64,000 bases of DNA, from positions 372,001 through 436,000 of the forward strand of contig CAVXXM010000003.1 in NCBI GenBank assembly GCA_963765745.1, given 5' to 3'. The translations under genes and the position numbers were made by a program. How positions within the stretch are numbered: the stretch's first letter is position 1; every line of letters starts with the position of its first letter. The notes below the pieces were generated by a model. That model was not told where the DNA came from. It saw only the letters and a program-made list of their open reading frames with translations, and ran no database searches. The DNA comes from JAHFPN01 sp963765745 (GTDB taxonomy: Bacteria > Pseudomonadota > Alphaproteobacteria > Rhizobiales > Xanthobacteraceae). Positions 35,677 to 47,124 of this stretch are shown piece by piece.

Positions 35677-37126
35677 TTGAGTCTGGCCACGCAGCTCCTG
35701 CAGCCGATCCGCGCGATGCGGCTGCGCTACGTGCCGCTGCTGATGGTCTATTTCTCCTATGGCGCCACGGGCGTCGTCGATATCTCGCGTGACCTGTGGG
35801 TGAAGGAGAGTCTCGCGCTATCGCCGGCGGAGCTCGCCGGCATCGGCGTATGGTTCACGCTGCCCTGGACCATCAAGATGGTTTTCGGGGAGCTGGTGGA
35901 CACCGTCCCGATCCTGCGCTCGCGGCGCAAGGTCTACGTCTTCATCGGCGCGATGTTCACGGCCTGCGGCATGCTTACGCTGGCGGGCGCGGCGGGCGGA
36001 TGGATCGCCTGGCTCAAGCCCGACCAGCTGTTCGTGCTCGGCATGATGCTGATCGTGCTCGGCACCGTGGTGCAGGACGTGGTGGCCGACGCTATGTCCA
36101 CCGAAGTAGTGGAGCGCGTCGACGCCGAAGGGCGGCCGCGGCCCGACGCCGAAATCCGCGCCGATCTCGGCATGGTGCAGGTGCTCGGCCGGCTTGCGCT
36201 CTCAATCGGGATTCTTTCGGTCGCCGGGCTTTCGGGCTTGCTGTCGAACTATTTCAGCCGCGAGACGGTTTTTCTGTTCGGCCTCGTCGTGCCGGCGGTT
36301 TCGGTGACCGGCAGCCTGCTCATCCGCACCGAGCCCACGGAATCGCGGCCGGTGGATTGGCGGCTGCTCGGGGGAGGGTTCGCGTTCGGCGCCGTCGTGC
36401 TCGCGATCAGCATCGGCGATATGCCGTATGCGCAGGAGCTGGTGTTTGTGCTCTCCATGGCGGTGATCTGCACCATGCTGGTGATCGTGACGCGCGAGCT
36501 CGCTCCGGCGAGCCGGCGCGCGATCCTCTATACAACGCTCATCATCTTCGCGTTTCGCGCCACGCCGGGCGTGGGCGACGGCTATTTCTGGTGGACGCTC
36601 GATATTCTGAAGTTCGACGGCTCGTTCTACGGCGTCCTGCGCCAGACCTCGGCGGTGATCGGCCTGGTGGCCTTGTGGCTGCTGGCGAAACCGCTGACGC
36701 AATATTCGGTGGCGAAGACGCTGGTGTGGCTCACATTGATCGGGTTCGTGCTCTCGGCGCCGACCATCGGGCTCTATTACGGCGTGCACCAATGGACCGA
36801 GGCGAATTTCGGCTTCGGTGCGCGCTGGATCGCGCTGATCGACGCGGCCGCGGCGTCGCCGTTCGCGCAGCTCAGCATGATCCCGCTCTTGACGCTGATC
36901 GCCTATTACGCGCCGGCCGGGCACCGGGCCACCTGGTTCGCCTTGATGGCGTCGCTTGATGAACCTCGCGCTGGTCGCGGGCCAGCTCGGCACCAAATAT
37001 CTCAATCTGCTGTTCCCGGTGCAGCGCGGCGACTATGGCGAGCTTGGGGTGCTGATGATCGTCGCCGCGGGCCTCGGGTTCCTGATCCCGATGACGGTGA
37101 TCGCGCTGTTCGGAAGGCGGATCTAA
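35677..37126 (+). CDS. MFS-type transporter resembling the BT1 folate-biopterin family, one frameshift
   Basis: About 483 residues with twelve or so membrane helices. Signs are LLMVYFSYGATGVVDISRDLWVKESLALSPAELAGIGVWF near the start, TIKMVFGELVDTVPILRSRRKVYV, and DVVADAMSTEVVERVD, a layout that recalls BT1/folate-biopterin carriers rather than sugar MFS. One extra base near 36957-36959 shifts the frame; removing it restores MASLMNLALVAGQLGTKYLN and runs to the stop at 37124-37126. The start is TTG at 35677, or ATG at 35716. Inner membrane; substrate not inferable. Confidence 0.72.
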
Positions 37127-37170
37127 CGCGCCTTGCAAACGACCGGCCCGTCCGGCATGAGTGGCGGCAC

Positions 37171-37262
37171 GGAGACGTGGCCGAGTGGCTGAAGGCGGCG
37201 GTTTGCTAAACCGTTATACGGTTTACCCCGTATCGAGGGTTCGAATCCCTCCGTCTCCGCCA
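37171..37262 (+). tRNA. tRNA-Ser (anticodon GCT)
   Basis: The acceptor stem GGAGACG pairs with CGTCTCC, the anticodon loop TTGCTAA carries GCT, there is a long variable arm typical of class II tRNAs (about TATACGGTTTACCCCGTA), the T arm reads GAGGGTTCGAATCCCTC, and CCA is encoded (37260-37262). All parts are in place for a functional tRNA-Ser reading AGC/AGU codons. The block after it is less GC-rich and accessory in content. Confidence 0.97.
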
Positions 37263-37507
37263 GCATTTAGAAATAAGCCATTGTTTTGAAATGACTTTCG
37301 AAGCCGAATACGTCGGCCATCCCACATTCGCCCTCACAAGGCCGCCCGAGATCGCTCATGCCTTAGAGGGCGTCTTGGGTGCGTCGATTCTTGGGTGGTG
37401 TACTGCGAGGGGATGATCGGGATCTCGGCTTCCGGCTCTTCAGACGCAGCATCTCTACTTTCTTCTGCAGTAGGTAGGACATACGAGCCAGTCGTCAAAA
37501 TTCAGAG

Positions 37508-37846
37508 TCATTTAATCCAGACATCGGCGGTTGCGGCGCGGCCGCACCCCGTGCAGATCATCTTCAGATGTTCAAAGTCCTCCCCGTACTTCGGGTGGGG
37601 ATTGGCTCGATCTCTAACCTCCATTTGCAAGCCGCAATTCGTGCAGTGCCAATGTCGTGGAACCACATGTGGTTCGGGAGACACCAATTTCACCGTCTCA
37701 CCTAGTCGCTGCCCGCACGCGTCACAAACGAGGACTTCAGATTGGAACCCAAATCCCCGAACAGGGTGAGGCTCGATGCGACTTACGGTTCGCATCGGCC
37801 CAGCCCAGCATTTGGGACAAGTCTTAACTTCCGCGGATGTCCGCAT
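37508..37846 (-). CDS. Small protein with four CxxC motifs, predicted zinc ribbon
   Basis: The 112-residue reading has CPKC at 10-13, CDAC at 41-44, CTNC at 68-71 and CTGC near 98-101, arranged as two zinc-ribbon pairs; between the second and third lies HVVPRHWHC. No enzyme motif or signal is visible. It is preceded and followed by sequence clearly poorer in GC than the flanking chromosome. I recognise no family. Zinc binding is inference from the cysteine spacing; an RNA- or DNA-binding role is possible. The flanks 37263-37507 and 37847-37897 hold nothing I can call. Confidence 0.58.
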   Translation of the reverse strand: MRTSAEVKTCPKCWAGPMRTVSRIEPHPVRGFGFQSEVLVCDACGQRLGETVKLVSPEPHVVPRHWHCTNCGLQMEVRDRANPHPKYGEDFEHLKMICTGCGRAATADVWIK

Positions 37847-37897
37847 CGCCCAGCTCCGTATTGCAATTTTGGTGACAAATCCGTGCCGTTGATTGGC

Positions 37898-40800
37898 CTA
37901 CCATTCGAATTTCAACTTTCCAGTTCCACTGTAGCTGTACAGATTTCCTGCAAACTCTCCGTCGAATTTGGCGCTGACGGTCACACGGTTTAGGAACTTG
38001 AGTTCAGCGATGATTGACGCGAGAGCGATGTTCTGCGCGGGCGTAGCTCCGTCGATAGTGAAAGTTGCCCCCGGCAGCGTCTGGAACGTCGCCGTGATCC
38101 GGCGGACGTTATTGAAATCGTGCACCCAGGCCAGGCGAGATCGAAGCGTGAGAAGCGTCCCGTCGGTAAGCGGAATGGTCCGGCCTAGCCAGAAACCAAG
38201 TTCACTGCGCGCGAGCAGCGCCGTCTTGGCGTCGTAATTGAGCGCGAAGCCCGGTGAGCCGGAGGCTGCATACTCGCGGTAAGCAGGTATGAAGATGGCC
38301 TGGAACTGACCCCCGACGTAAGGCGTGAAGTCGAACAGGTTGGTTGTGAACCGATAGCCACTCTCGACGCGCAATCCCGGGCCGTGAATATGGAAATCTG
38401 CCGCCAATCGATCGATGCCGGTAATCGTCACCGTGCGATCCGTCGAGGCCTGATGCCAAGCATAGGCGAGCGCTGCGGAGAAATAGGCGGGTCCATTGCG
38501 CGTTAGGGCGTAGAGGCCCGCCTCAAACATATCCGTGCGGCCGCTACCCAGCCCATCAGTCAGGCTCCAAGAGTTTCCGCCCCCGGCGAGCGCAAAGCCG
38601 ATCATCGTGCTGTGTGAGATTTTTTGGTCAACGCCTACGGCTAACCCGCTAACTCGGGCATCGGTGTCATGGCTGCCGATCAGCGCGTCGCCCGCAATTC
38701 GATTTACGCCAGCATAGGCCGAGGCCCAAAAATTCGAGCGATTGCCGGTTTGTTGACTCTCGGGCTGAATCGATGGCGCGTAGGCAAGTGCCGTGGTCGA
38801 TGCCAAAGGGCCCCACGGCTCAATGGAGTTGCCGACGGTCGGGCCAAAGCCAGTGGCGCCGACTCGGTTGTCATTGAAGGGGTTCAACAACATCGGCAGG
38901 AACGAGTTCATGGCGAAGGAAGCCGCCTGTTGTGCGCCGACCGCGACTTCACCCGAGAGCTGAGTTAATGCCGCTGGCAGGGAAGCAGGTAATAGGCTGA
39001 ACAGGGCTGTTAGCGGGCCGCCAATTCCACCGCCGGCGTTAAAGGCTCGGTCGATAGCGGCCGCGACCGCGAGTTGGTTGCGGTTGAGACCGGGTATTTG
39101 CCCAAGCCCCAGCGACAGGTTCAAGAAAACGTCCGTAGCGCTGTAGGATAGGCCGGCCGTGAAATAGTTCGGCAGGTTAAGTGTCGTGAGCGAATCGAAA
39201 GTGCCGGTGAGTCCACCGGTTGCCGAGAGAATTGTGTAATTCGCGGGAACGTAGCTTCCGAGCTGGAAGGACGCTTGCACGTTTCCGGCTAATGTCGCGG
39301 TGCCGGTCACGACGATGCTGTCGGCGTTGCTTGGTGAAAATTCAGCGAAATAAGCGCTGCCGGTTTGAAATACGAGATTGCCTTGTACGGTGAGCAAGCC
39401 GATGGCGAGCCCGGGTGCGATCACGCCACCGGTATTTATCGTGGTCGAAGAAACAATACCGTTGCCGGCCAGCATGGCGCCGGCAGCAACGGTCAGTCCA
39501 CTCGATGAAGCGATGGAGCCGTCTACGACGAGCGTGCCAGCATCGACAAACGTCGCTCCGGTGTAAGTGCTTGCACCCGAGAGATATGTAATGCCGGTGC
39601 CGATCTGGCGGAACTGACCGTTGCCGGAGATGACGCCGGCGAAGGTGAAGAGGTCGGAGCGGTTGATGGCGAAGATCGCACTGTTGACGACGTTGCCGAC
39701 GATCGAGCCGGTCGTCGCTACCGTCGCCGATCTGCAGGGTGCCGCCGGTGATGGTGGTGCCGCCGGTATAGGTGCTGGTGCCGGTCAGGATGGTGACGCC
39801 GGCGCCGGTCTTTGAGAACGCGCCGGTACCGCTGATCGCCCCGGCGAAGGTGTAGGTATCGGAGCGGTTGATGATGAAGGTGCCGAAGTTGATGACGTCG
39901 CCGAGGATCGAGCCGGTGATGCCGTTATTGCCGAGCCGCAATGTGCCGGCCGTGATCGTGGTGCCACCGGTATAGGTGCTGTCGCCGGTGAAGGTGGTCA
40001 TGCCGGTGCCGAGCTGCTGGAACGTGCCGGTGCCGGAGATCACCCCGGCAAAGGTGAAGTTGTTGGAGCGGTTGATGGCGAAGGCGGCATTGTTGACGAC
40101 GTTGCCGACGATCGCTCCCGGTGGTGCCGCCGGCGCCGAGCTGCAGCAGGCCGGCGCTGATCAAGGTGCCGCCGCTATAGGTGTTGTTGCCGGTGAAGAC
40201 CGTGGTGCCGGGGCCGAGCTGCTGGAACGCGCCGGTGCCGGAGATCGCGCCGCCATAGACGTAAAGATCCGACCGGTTGATCGCGAAGATGCTGTTGTTG
40301 GTGACGTTGCCGACGATCGAGCCGGTGGTGCCACCGGCGCCAAGCTGCAGAACGCCCGCCGAGATCAGCGTCACGCCGGTATAGGTATTGGCGCCGGTGA
40401 GGACGGTGGTGCCGGTGCCGATCTGGCGGAACTGGCCGTTGCCGGAGATGACGCCGGCGAAGGTGAAGAGGTCGGAGCGGTTGATGGCGAAGATCGCACT
40501 GTTGACGACGTTGCCGACGATCGAGCCGGTCGTCGCTACCGTCGCCGATCTGCAGGGTGCCGCCGGTGATGGTGGTGCCGCCGGTATAGGTGCTGGTGCC
40601 GGTCAGGATGGTGACGCCGGCGCCGGTCTTTGAGAACGCGCCGGTACCGCTGATCGCCCCGGCGAAGGTGTAGGTATCGGAGCGGTTGATGATGAAGGTG
40701 CCGAAGTTGATGACGTCGCCGAGGATCGAGCCGGTGATGCCGTTATTGCCGAGCCGCAATGTGCCGGCGCGTGATCGTGGTGCCACCGGTATAGGTGTTG

Positions 40801-43395
40801 TCGCCGGTGAAGGTGGTCATGCCGGTGCCGAGCTGCTGGAACGTGCCGGTGCCGGAGATCACCCCGGCAAAGGTGAAGTTGTTGGAGCGGTTGATGGCGA
40901 AGGCGGCATTGTTGACGACGTTGCCGACGATCGCCCCGGTGGTGCCGCCGGCGCCGAGCTGCAGCAGGCCGGCGCTGATCAAGGTGCCGCCGGCTATAGG
41001 TGTTGTTGCCGGTGAAGACCGTGGTGCCGGGGCCGAGCTGCTGGAACGCGCCGGTGCCGGAGATCGCGCCGCCATAGACGTAAAGATCCGACCGGTTGAT
41101 CGCGAAGATGCTGTTGTTGGTGACGTTGCCGACGATCGAGCCGGTGGTGCCACCGGCGCCAAGCTGCAGAACGCCCGCCGAGATCAGCGTCACGCCGGTA
41201 TAGGTATTGGCGCCGGTGAGGACGGTGGTGCCGGTGCCGATCTGGCGGAACTGGCCGTTGCCGGAGATGACGCCGGCGAAGGTGAAGAGGTCGGAGCGGT
41301 TGATGGCGAAGATCGCACTGTTGACGACGTTGCCGACGATCGAGCCGGTCGGTGCGTACCGTCGCCGATCTGCAGGGTGCCGCCGGTGATGGTGGTGCCG
41401 CCGGTATAGGTGCTGGTGCCGGTCAGGATGGTGACGCCGGCGCCGGTCTTCGAGAACGCGCCGGTACCGCTGATCGCCCCGGCGAAGGTGTAGGTATCGG
41501 AGCGGTTGATGATGAAGGTGCCGAAGTTGATGACGTCGCCGAGGATCGAGCCGGTGATGCCGTTATTGCCGAGCCGCAATGTGCCGGCGCGTGATCGAGG
41601 TGCCACCGGTATAGGTGTTGTCGCCGGTGAAGGTGGTCATGCCGGTGCCGAGCTGCTGGAACGTGCCGGTGCCCGAGATCACCCCGGCAAAGGTGAAGTT
41701 GTTGGAGCGGTTGATGGCGAAGGCGGCATTGTTGACGACGTTGCCGACGATCGCCCCGGTGGTGCCGCCGGCGCCGAGCTGCAGCAGGCCGGCGCTGATC
41801 AAGGTGCCGCCGCTATAGGTGTTGTTGCCGGTGAAGACCGTGGTGCCGGGGCCGAGCTGCTGGAACGCGCCGGTGCCGGAGATCGCGCCGCCATAGACGT
41901 AAAGATCCGACCGGTTGATCGCGAAGATGCTGTTGTTGGTGACGTTGCCGACGATCGAGCCGGTGGTGCCACCGGCGCCAAGCTGCAGAACGCCAGCCGA
42001 GATCAGCGTCACGCCGGTATAGGTATTGGCGCCGGTGAGGACGGTGGTGCCGGTGCCGATCTGGCGGAACTGGCCGTTGCCGGAGATGACGCCGGCGAAG
42101 GTGAAGAGGTCGGAGCGGTTGATGGCGAAGATCGCACTGTTGACGACGTTGCCGACGATCGAGCCGACGGTCGTCGTACCGTCGCCGATCTGCAGGGTGC
42201 CGCCGGTGATGGTGGTGCCGCCGGTATAGGTGCTGGTGCCGGTCAGGATGGTGACGCCGGCGCCGGTCTTCGAGAACGCGCCGGTGCCGCTGATCGCCCC
42301 GGCGAAGGTGTAGGTATCGGAGCGGTTGATGATGAAGGTGCCGAAGTTGATGACGTCGCCGAGGATCGAGCCGGTGATGCCGTTATTGCCGAGCCGCAAT
42401 GTGCCGGCCGTGATCGAGGTGCCACCGGTATAGGTGTTGTCGCCGGTGAAGGTGGTCATGCCGGTGCCGAGCTGCTGGAACGTGCCGGTGCCCGAGATCA
42501 CCCCGGCAAAGGTGAAGTTGTTGGAGCGGTTGATGGCGAAGGCGGCATTGTTGACGACGTTGCCGACGATCGCCCCGGTGGTGCCGCCGGCGCCGAGCTG
42601 CAGCAGGCCGGCGCTGATCAAGGTGCCGCCGCTATAGGTGTTGTTGCCGGTGAAGACCGTGGTGCCGGGGCCGAGCTGCTGGAACGCGCCGGTGCCGGAG
42701 ATCGCGCCGCCATAGACGTAAAGATCCGACCGGTTGATCGCGAAGATGCTGTTGTTGGTGACGTTGCCGACGATCGAGCCGGTGGTGCCACCGGCGCCAA
42801 GCTGCAGAACGCCAGCCGAGATCAGCGTCACGCCGGTATAGGTATTGGCGCCGGTGAAAGTTAGCGTTCCAGCTCCGACTTTTGACGACCGAGCCGCCAG
42901 CGCCAGAAACCACGCCGTCGAATAAGAGTGCTTAGACCATTGCTCCCGATCGTGAATTGCCTCGATGCCGAGATTGAACGAATAAGTTGGCGCGCCAGGC
43001 AGGAATAGAATTGATCCGATCGACGCATTCGCGGAGAAAGTCAGCGATGTAACGCTCGAAAGGCCGAACGTCGCGATGCCGGTAGGTACCGCCGCCGGCG
43101 CCCAATTGGCTGCCGTGTTCCAATTGGTCGATCCCGGAGTCAGAAGCCAGGTTGCGTTTTGCGCGCGCGCCTTGGAGGCTACGGACAGGACGAAAATTGC
43201 GAGCAGCGCGCCGACAACGAATGTGACGGTTCTCGGAGTATGTCGGAATAACTTGGGGCGTGTGCGTGTAGAACGTTCGGCAAAATTAATCGCGGCAGGA
43301 ACCGGCGTGAAACAAGCAATCGTGGGCTGCGACCCGTCGGTTGCATCCCCCAAAATTTTATCCGTGACACAACGGCGATACCGAGTGCCGACCAT
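37898..43395 (-). CDS. Giant autotransporter with passenger repeats, several frameshifts
   Basis: The gene reads from MVGTRYRRCVTDKILGDATD, an extended N-terminus with a hydrophobic signal (VTFVVGALLAIFVLSVASKARAQ), into a start domain with NATWLLTPGSTNWNTAANWAP, then autotransporter-associated beta-strand repeats (PATR type; units such as TGANTYTGVTLISAGVLQLG) and a C-terminal barrel of about 270 residues ending GTGKLKFEW with the expected aromatic last residue. The intact length would be about 1830 residues. The reading is broken near 42890-42960 and at several points in the repeats (about 41590, 41345, 40990, 40767, 40536, 40110, 39716). It is a surface protein of the type V secretion class; ligand unknown. 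Composition is less GC-rich outside the repeats than neighbouring genes. Confidence 0.85.
39590..42862. repeat. Higher-order tandem repeat, four copies of about 819 bp, inside the autotransporter gene
   Basis: The landmark GTGTTGTTGCC recurs at 40181, 41000, 41819 and 42638, exactly 819 bases apart each time. A second landmark, GTCGCCGGTG, recurs at 39981, 40800, 41620 and 42439. Each 819-bp copy (273 codons) holds four related but distinct 68-residue units in fixed order, with unit cores ANTYTGVT-LISAGVLQLG, NNTYSGGT-LISAGLLQLG, DNTYTGGT-SITAGTLRLG and TSTYTGGT-TITGGTLQIG. Copies are nearly identical, so recombination or recent duplication is likely. Confidence 0.9.
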
Positions 43396-43571
43396 TCAGG
43401 TTGAGGACTCCCGGACCCTTCAGCCTTCAGCTGAGTCGTCCTGCCTGTAGGTGAGTCGCATCTCCAAAGCCGTCAGGGAAAATAGTAGCGGCTGTCAGGG
43501 AATTCCCCGACGCTGCGATCAAGCAATCCACCGCAGCGGATTGTTCCATTGAGTGCTGGAAGATCGGGTGG

Positions 43572-45921
43572 CTATTTCTCTTGCGCCCGCCGGATCGCTT
43601 CCCACACGCGCGCAGGGGTCGCCGGCATTTCGAGATCGGTGACGCCGAGCGGCGCGATCGCGTCCAGCAACGCGTTCATCACGCAGGCGAGGCTCGGCGT
43701 GATGCCGCTCTCGCCGCCGCCTTTCACGCGCAAGGGGTGGCGGGAGGTCGGGTCTTCGGCGAGCGCGACTTTGATCTGCGGCATCGTGTCGGCGCGCGGC
43801 AGCGCGTAGTCCATGAAGCTGCCGGTGAGCACCTGGCCGCTGCGCGGCTCGAGCACCGCGCCCTCGAACAGCGCCTGGCCGATGCCCTGCGCAATGCCGC
43901 CATGCACCTGGCCGTGCAGGATGAGCGGGTTGATCGGCTGGCCGACGTCATCGACCGAGGTGTAGCGCACGATTTCAACGGCTCCGGTCTCGGGATCGAC
44001 TTCGAGCTCGCAGATGGCGGCGCCCGTCGGGTGGGTCGGCATGCGGCCGGTGAAGCTGGCTTCGCCGCTTAGCTTCTCCGCGCCGCCAGCCTCGATCGCG
44101 CGCGCGATGTCGAACAGCGAGAGCGAGCGGTTCGAGCCCGGCACCTGAAAGAGCCCGTTGGCGAATACGAGCGACGCCGCGTCGGCCTCCAGCAGCGCGG
44201 CGGCGGCTTCACGCGCGCGGTCGAGGATCTCGCGCGATGCCTCCAGCATCAAGGCGCCGGCAAATCGCATGGAGCGGTCGGAATGGCTGCCGCCGCCGGC
44301 GGTGACGCGGCGCGTATCGCCGGTGACGAAGCGAATAACGATCGGGCGTGACACCCAGCTCGTCGGCCATCACCTGGGCGAAGCTGGTTTCGTGGCCCTG
44401 GCCGGTCGATTGGGTGCCGACCACGATCTCGACGATGCCCTCGGGCAAGACCGTGGCCTGTACGCGCTCGTGCGGCGCGCCGACCGGGGACTCGATGTAA
44501 TTGGCGAGGCCGATCCCGGCGAGGCGGCCGCGCTTGGCGGCGTGCTCGCGCCGTTTCGCGAACCCGGCCCAATCGGCGAGCGCGAGCGCCTGCGTCATGT
44601 TGGCGAGGAAATCGCCGCTGTCGATATTGATGCCGGTGGCGGCGCGGTAGGGAAATTGCGCCCGCGCGATGAGATTGCGGCGGCGCAACTCGACGCGATC
44701 GATCCCGAGCCGCTTGGCCGCGATGTCGAGCAGGCGCTCGATGATGAAGGTCGCCTCGGGCCGGCCGGCGCCGCGATAGGGTGCGGTCGGCGCGCTGTTG
44801 GTCATGACGCCGCGTACGCGCACGTGCGCCGCCGGTATGTCATAGACGCCGGCGATGACGCGCGGCGCGTTCGACAGAGGGACATAGGAGACCGGCAGGC
44901 CGCCGACGTTGAACAGAATATCTGCCTCGAGCGCGCGAATGCGCCCGGATTTATCCAGCGCCATGCGGGCCTTGGCCAGCGAGTCGCGGCCCTGATAATC
45001 GGTGAGAAAGGCTTCGGAGCGGTCGCTAGTCCAGCGCACCGGCCGCCCGACGCGGCGCGCGGCCCAGGTCACCACGACTTGCTCGGCATAGATGTTCGAG
45101 CGCGGCCCGAAGCCGCCGCCCACGTCGGGGCAGACGACATGGACGCGCTCAATCGCGACATTGAGCGCCGCGGCCAGATACTCGCGCTGCCGAACCGCGC
45201 CCTGACTGCCGGCGATCATCAAATAAGTGTCGGTCTTCGCGTCATAGCTGCCGATCGTCGCGCGCGGCTCCATCTGCGCGTTGACGACGCGCTGGTTGCG
45301 AAATTCATGCTCGATCACGATCTCGGCCGCGGCGAAGGCGTGCTCGGTGGCGGCTCGGTCGCCGAACTCGCCTTCGACTGCGATGTTGTTCCGCGCCGCG
45401 TCCCACAGAAGCGGCGCGCCGGGCGCGATCGCTTCGCGCACATCCGTGACGGCGGGCAGCGATTCGTAATCGACTTCAATCTTTTCGGCGGCGTCGCGCG
45501 CAGCAAAGATCGTTTCCGCTACGACGACAGCGACCGCTTCGCCGACATGACGCACGCGCTCTATGGCCAGCGGAAAGTGCGGCTCGTCCAGAACGGGCCG
45601 GCTCGCGGAGCTGGTGAAGGCCGGCAGATCGTGACGCAGCGTGTCTCTCGGCACCGGCACATGCCGAATGCCTTTGCAGCCGTCTGTTAGGTAGTCGGCT
45701 CCGGTGAGAACGGCGAGCACGCTGGGTGCGCGTTTTGCCGCGTTCGTGTCGATGCCGCGGATGCGCGCGTGCGCGTGCGGCGACCGGACGAAGACGGCAA
45801 AAACCTGATCCGGCAGCGCGAAGTCGTCGGTATAGCGTCCCTTGCCGCGCACGAGGCGCAGATCCTCGAAGCGGGGCAGCGGCTGGCCGACATAGCGGGG
45901 GGCGGGGCTGCGGTCGGTCAA
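43572..45921 (-). CDS. Molybdenum hydroxylase large subunit (CoxL/CutL-like), one frameshift
   Basis: About 782 residues of the xanthine oxidase/CO dehydrogenase large-subunit family: YVGQPLPRFEDLRLVRGKGRYTDDF at the start, molybdopterin-binding PDVGGGFGPRSN and APYRGAGRPEATFIIERLLD, and the C-terminal RVKGGGESGITPSLACVMNALLDA with the catalytic-type glutamate. The AYxCSFR loop of true CO dehydrogenase is not present, so it is a form II-like hydroxylase of unknown substrate. An extra base near 44345-44348 splits it between VTPDR and IRFVTGDT. The start is TTG at 45919-45921. No medium (FAD) or small (iron-sulfur) subunit gene is adjacent. Confidence 0.88.
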
Positions 45922-46029
45922 TGTTTTCTCGGAAGACTGATCCGCGTTTTCCCGTCGGGCTGGGCTACACTATCATCCGCTAGGGCCGGCGAGCCAGCGA
46001 GTGACGCGCCGCCACGGAGAGGGGCTGCG

Positions 46030-47123
46030 ATGAAGATCCGGGCGGCCGTGGCGCGGGAGGGAAATCCGTATCCTCGCTTCGAGGACGTCGAGCTCAGCGG
46101 GCCGCGCGAAGACGAAGTGCTCGTCCGCATGGTGGCGACCGGCGTTTGCCACACCGATCTCAAGGCCGCTTCGGTGTTCGCCTTCGTGCCGCGGCCGGTC
46201 GTGCTCGGGCATGAAGGGGCCGGAGTCGTCGAGCGGGTGGGGGCGGCGGTCACCAAGGTCGTGTCCGGCGACCATGTGGTGCTGTCTTTTTCGTATTGCG
46301 GTCATTGCCGGAGTTGCCGCGAGGGCGAGCCGGCCTATTGCCATGAGCAGTTCGCGCTGAATTTCTTCTGCAATCGTCCGGACCACAGCCATCATTTGTC
46401 CGGCGGCGGTGCGCCGATTCACGGCGATTTCTTCGGGCAGTCGTCGTTCGCTACGCACGCGATCGCCACCGAGCGCAACGTTGTGAAGGTCCGCAAAGAC
46501 GCGCCGCTCGAGCTTCTGGGTCCCTTGGGATGCGGTATCCAGACCGGAGCCGGCGCGATCCTGAACGATTTCAAGATTCGCCCCGGGCAATCGCTTGCGG
46601 TGTTCGGCGTCGGCAGCGTCGGCTTGAGCGCGGTGATGGCGGCGCGGATCGCGGGCGCGAGCCGCATCGTCGCGGTCGATCGTCATCCGCATCGGCTGGA
46701 ATTCGCGCGCGAGTTCGGCGCCCACGACACACTGCTCGCGGGCGGCGAGCCTGTGGCTGGCGAGATCATGCGGCTCACCGGCGAGGGGGTGGACTTCGCG
46801 CTCGATACCACCGGCGCGCCGCAAGTAATGCGCGACGCGATCGACGTGCTGGCGCCGCGCGGCACCTGCGGCTTCGTCACCGGGCCGTGGGCGATCTGCT
46901 CGGCGTTCCGGTGCGCAATCTGCTGCTGGGGCGCAAGATCCGCGGCATTATCGAAGGCAACAGCAACCCCGATCTGTTCATTCCGATGCTGGTCGATCTG
47001 TTCATGGCGGGACGCTTGCCGTTCGATCGCTTCGTGCGCTTCTACGACCACGAGAAGATCGCCGAGGCCTTCGCCGACACCGAGTCGGGCAAGACCATCA
47101 AGCCCGTTCTTCGTTTCGCCTGA
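46030..47123 (+). CDS. Zinc-dependent alcohol dehydrogenase, class III/aryl-alcohol type, one frameshift
   Basis: About 365 residues: catalytic zinc ligands in MVATGVCHTDLK and LGHEGAGVVERVG, structural zinc cysteines in SFSYCGHCRSCREGEPAYC, the LGPLGCGIQTGAGAILN motif and the Rossmann FGVGSVGLSAVMAARIAGA. It resembles aryl-alcohol/benzyl alcohol dehydrogenases, NAD-dependent and cytoplasmic. A missing G near 46884-46887 shifts the frame; restoring it joins TCGFVTG to AVGDLLGVPVRNLLLG and a normal C-terminus with GNSNPDLFIPMLVDLFMAGRLPFD. GGAGAGGGGCTGCG precedes the ATG. Divergent from the hydroxylase gene, 108 bases apart. Confidence 0.9.
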
Positions 47124-47124
47124 G

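Noticed and set aside
39590..42862. Regular repeats considered as CRISPR or intergenic satellite
   Set aside because: The spacing is 819 bases with in-frame 68-residue protein units and no unique spacers; it is part of the autotransporter gene.
43469..43510. Direct repeat GTCAGGGAA twice, considered as an attachment site
   Set aside because: Too short and unrelated to the tRNA-Ser 3' end; no integrase nearby.
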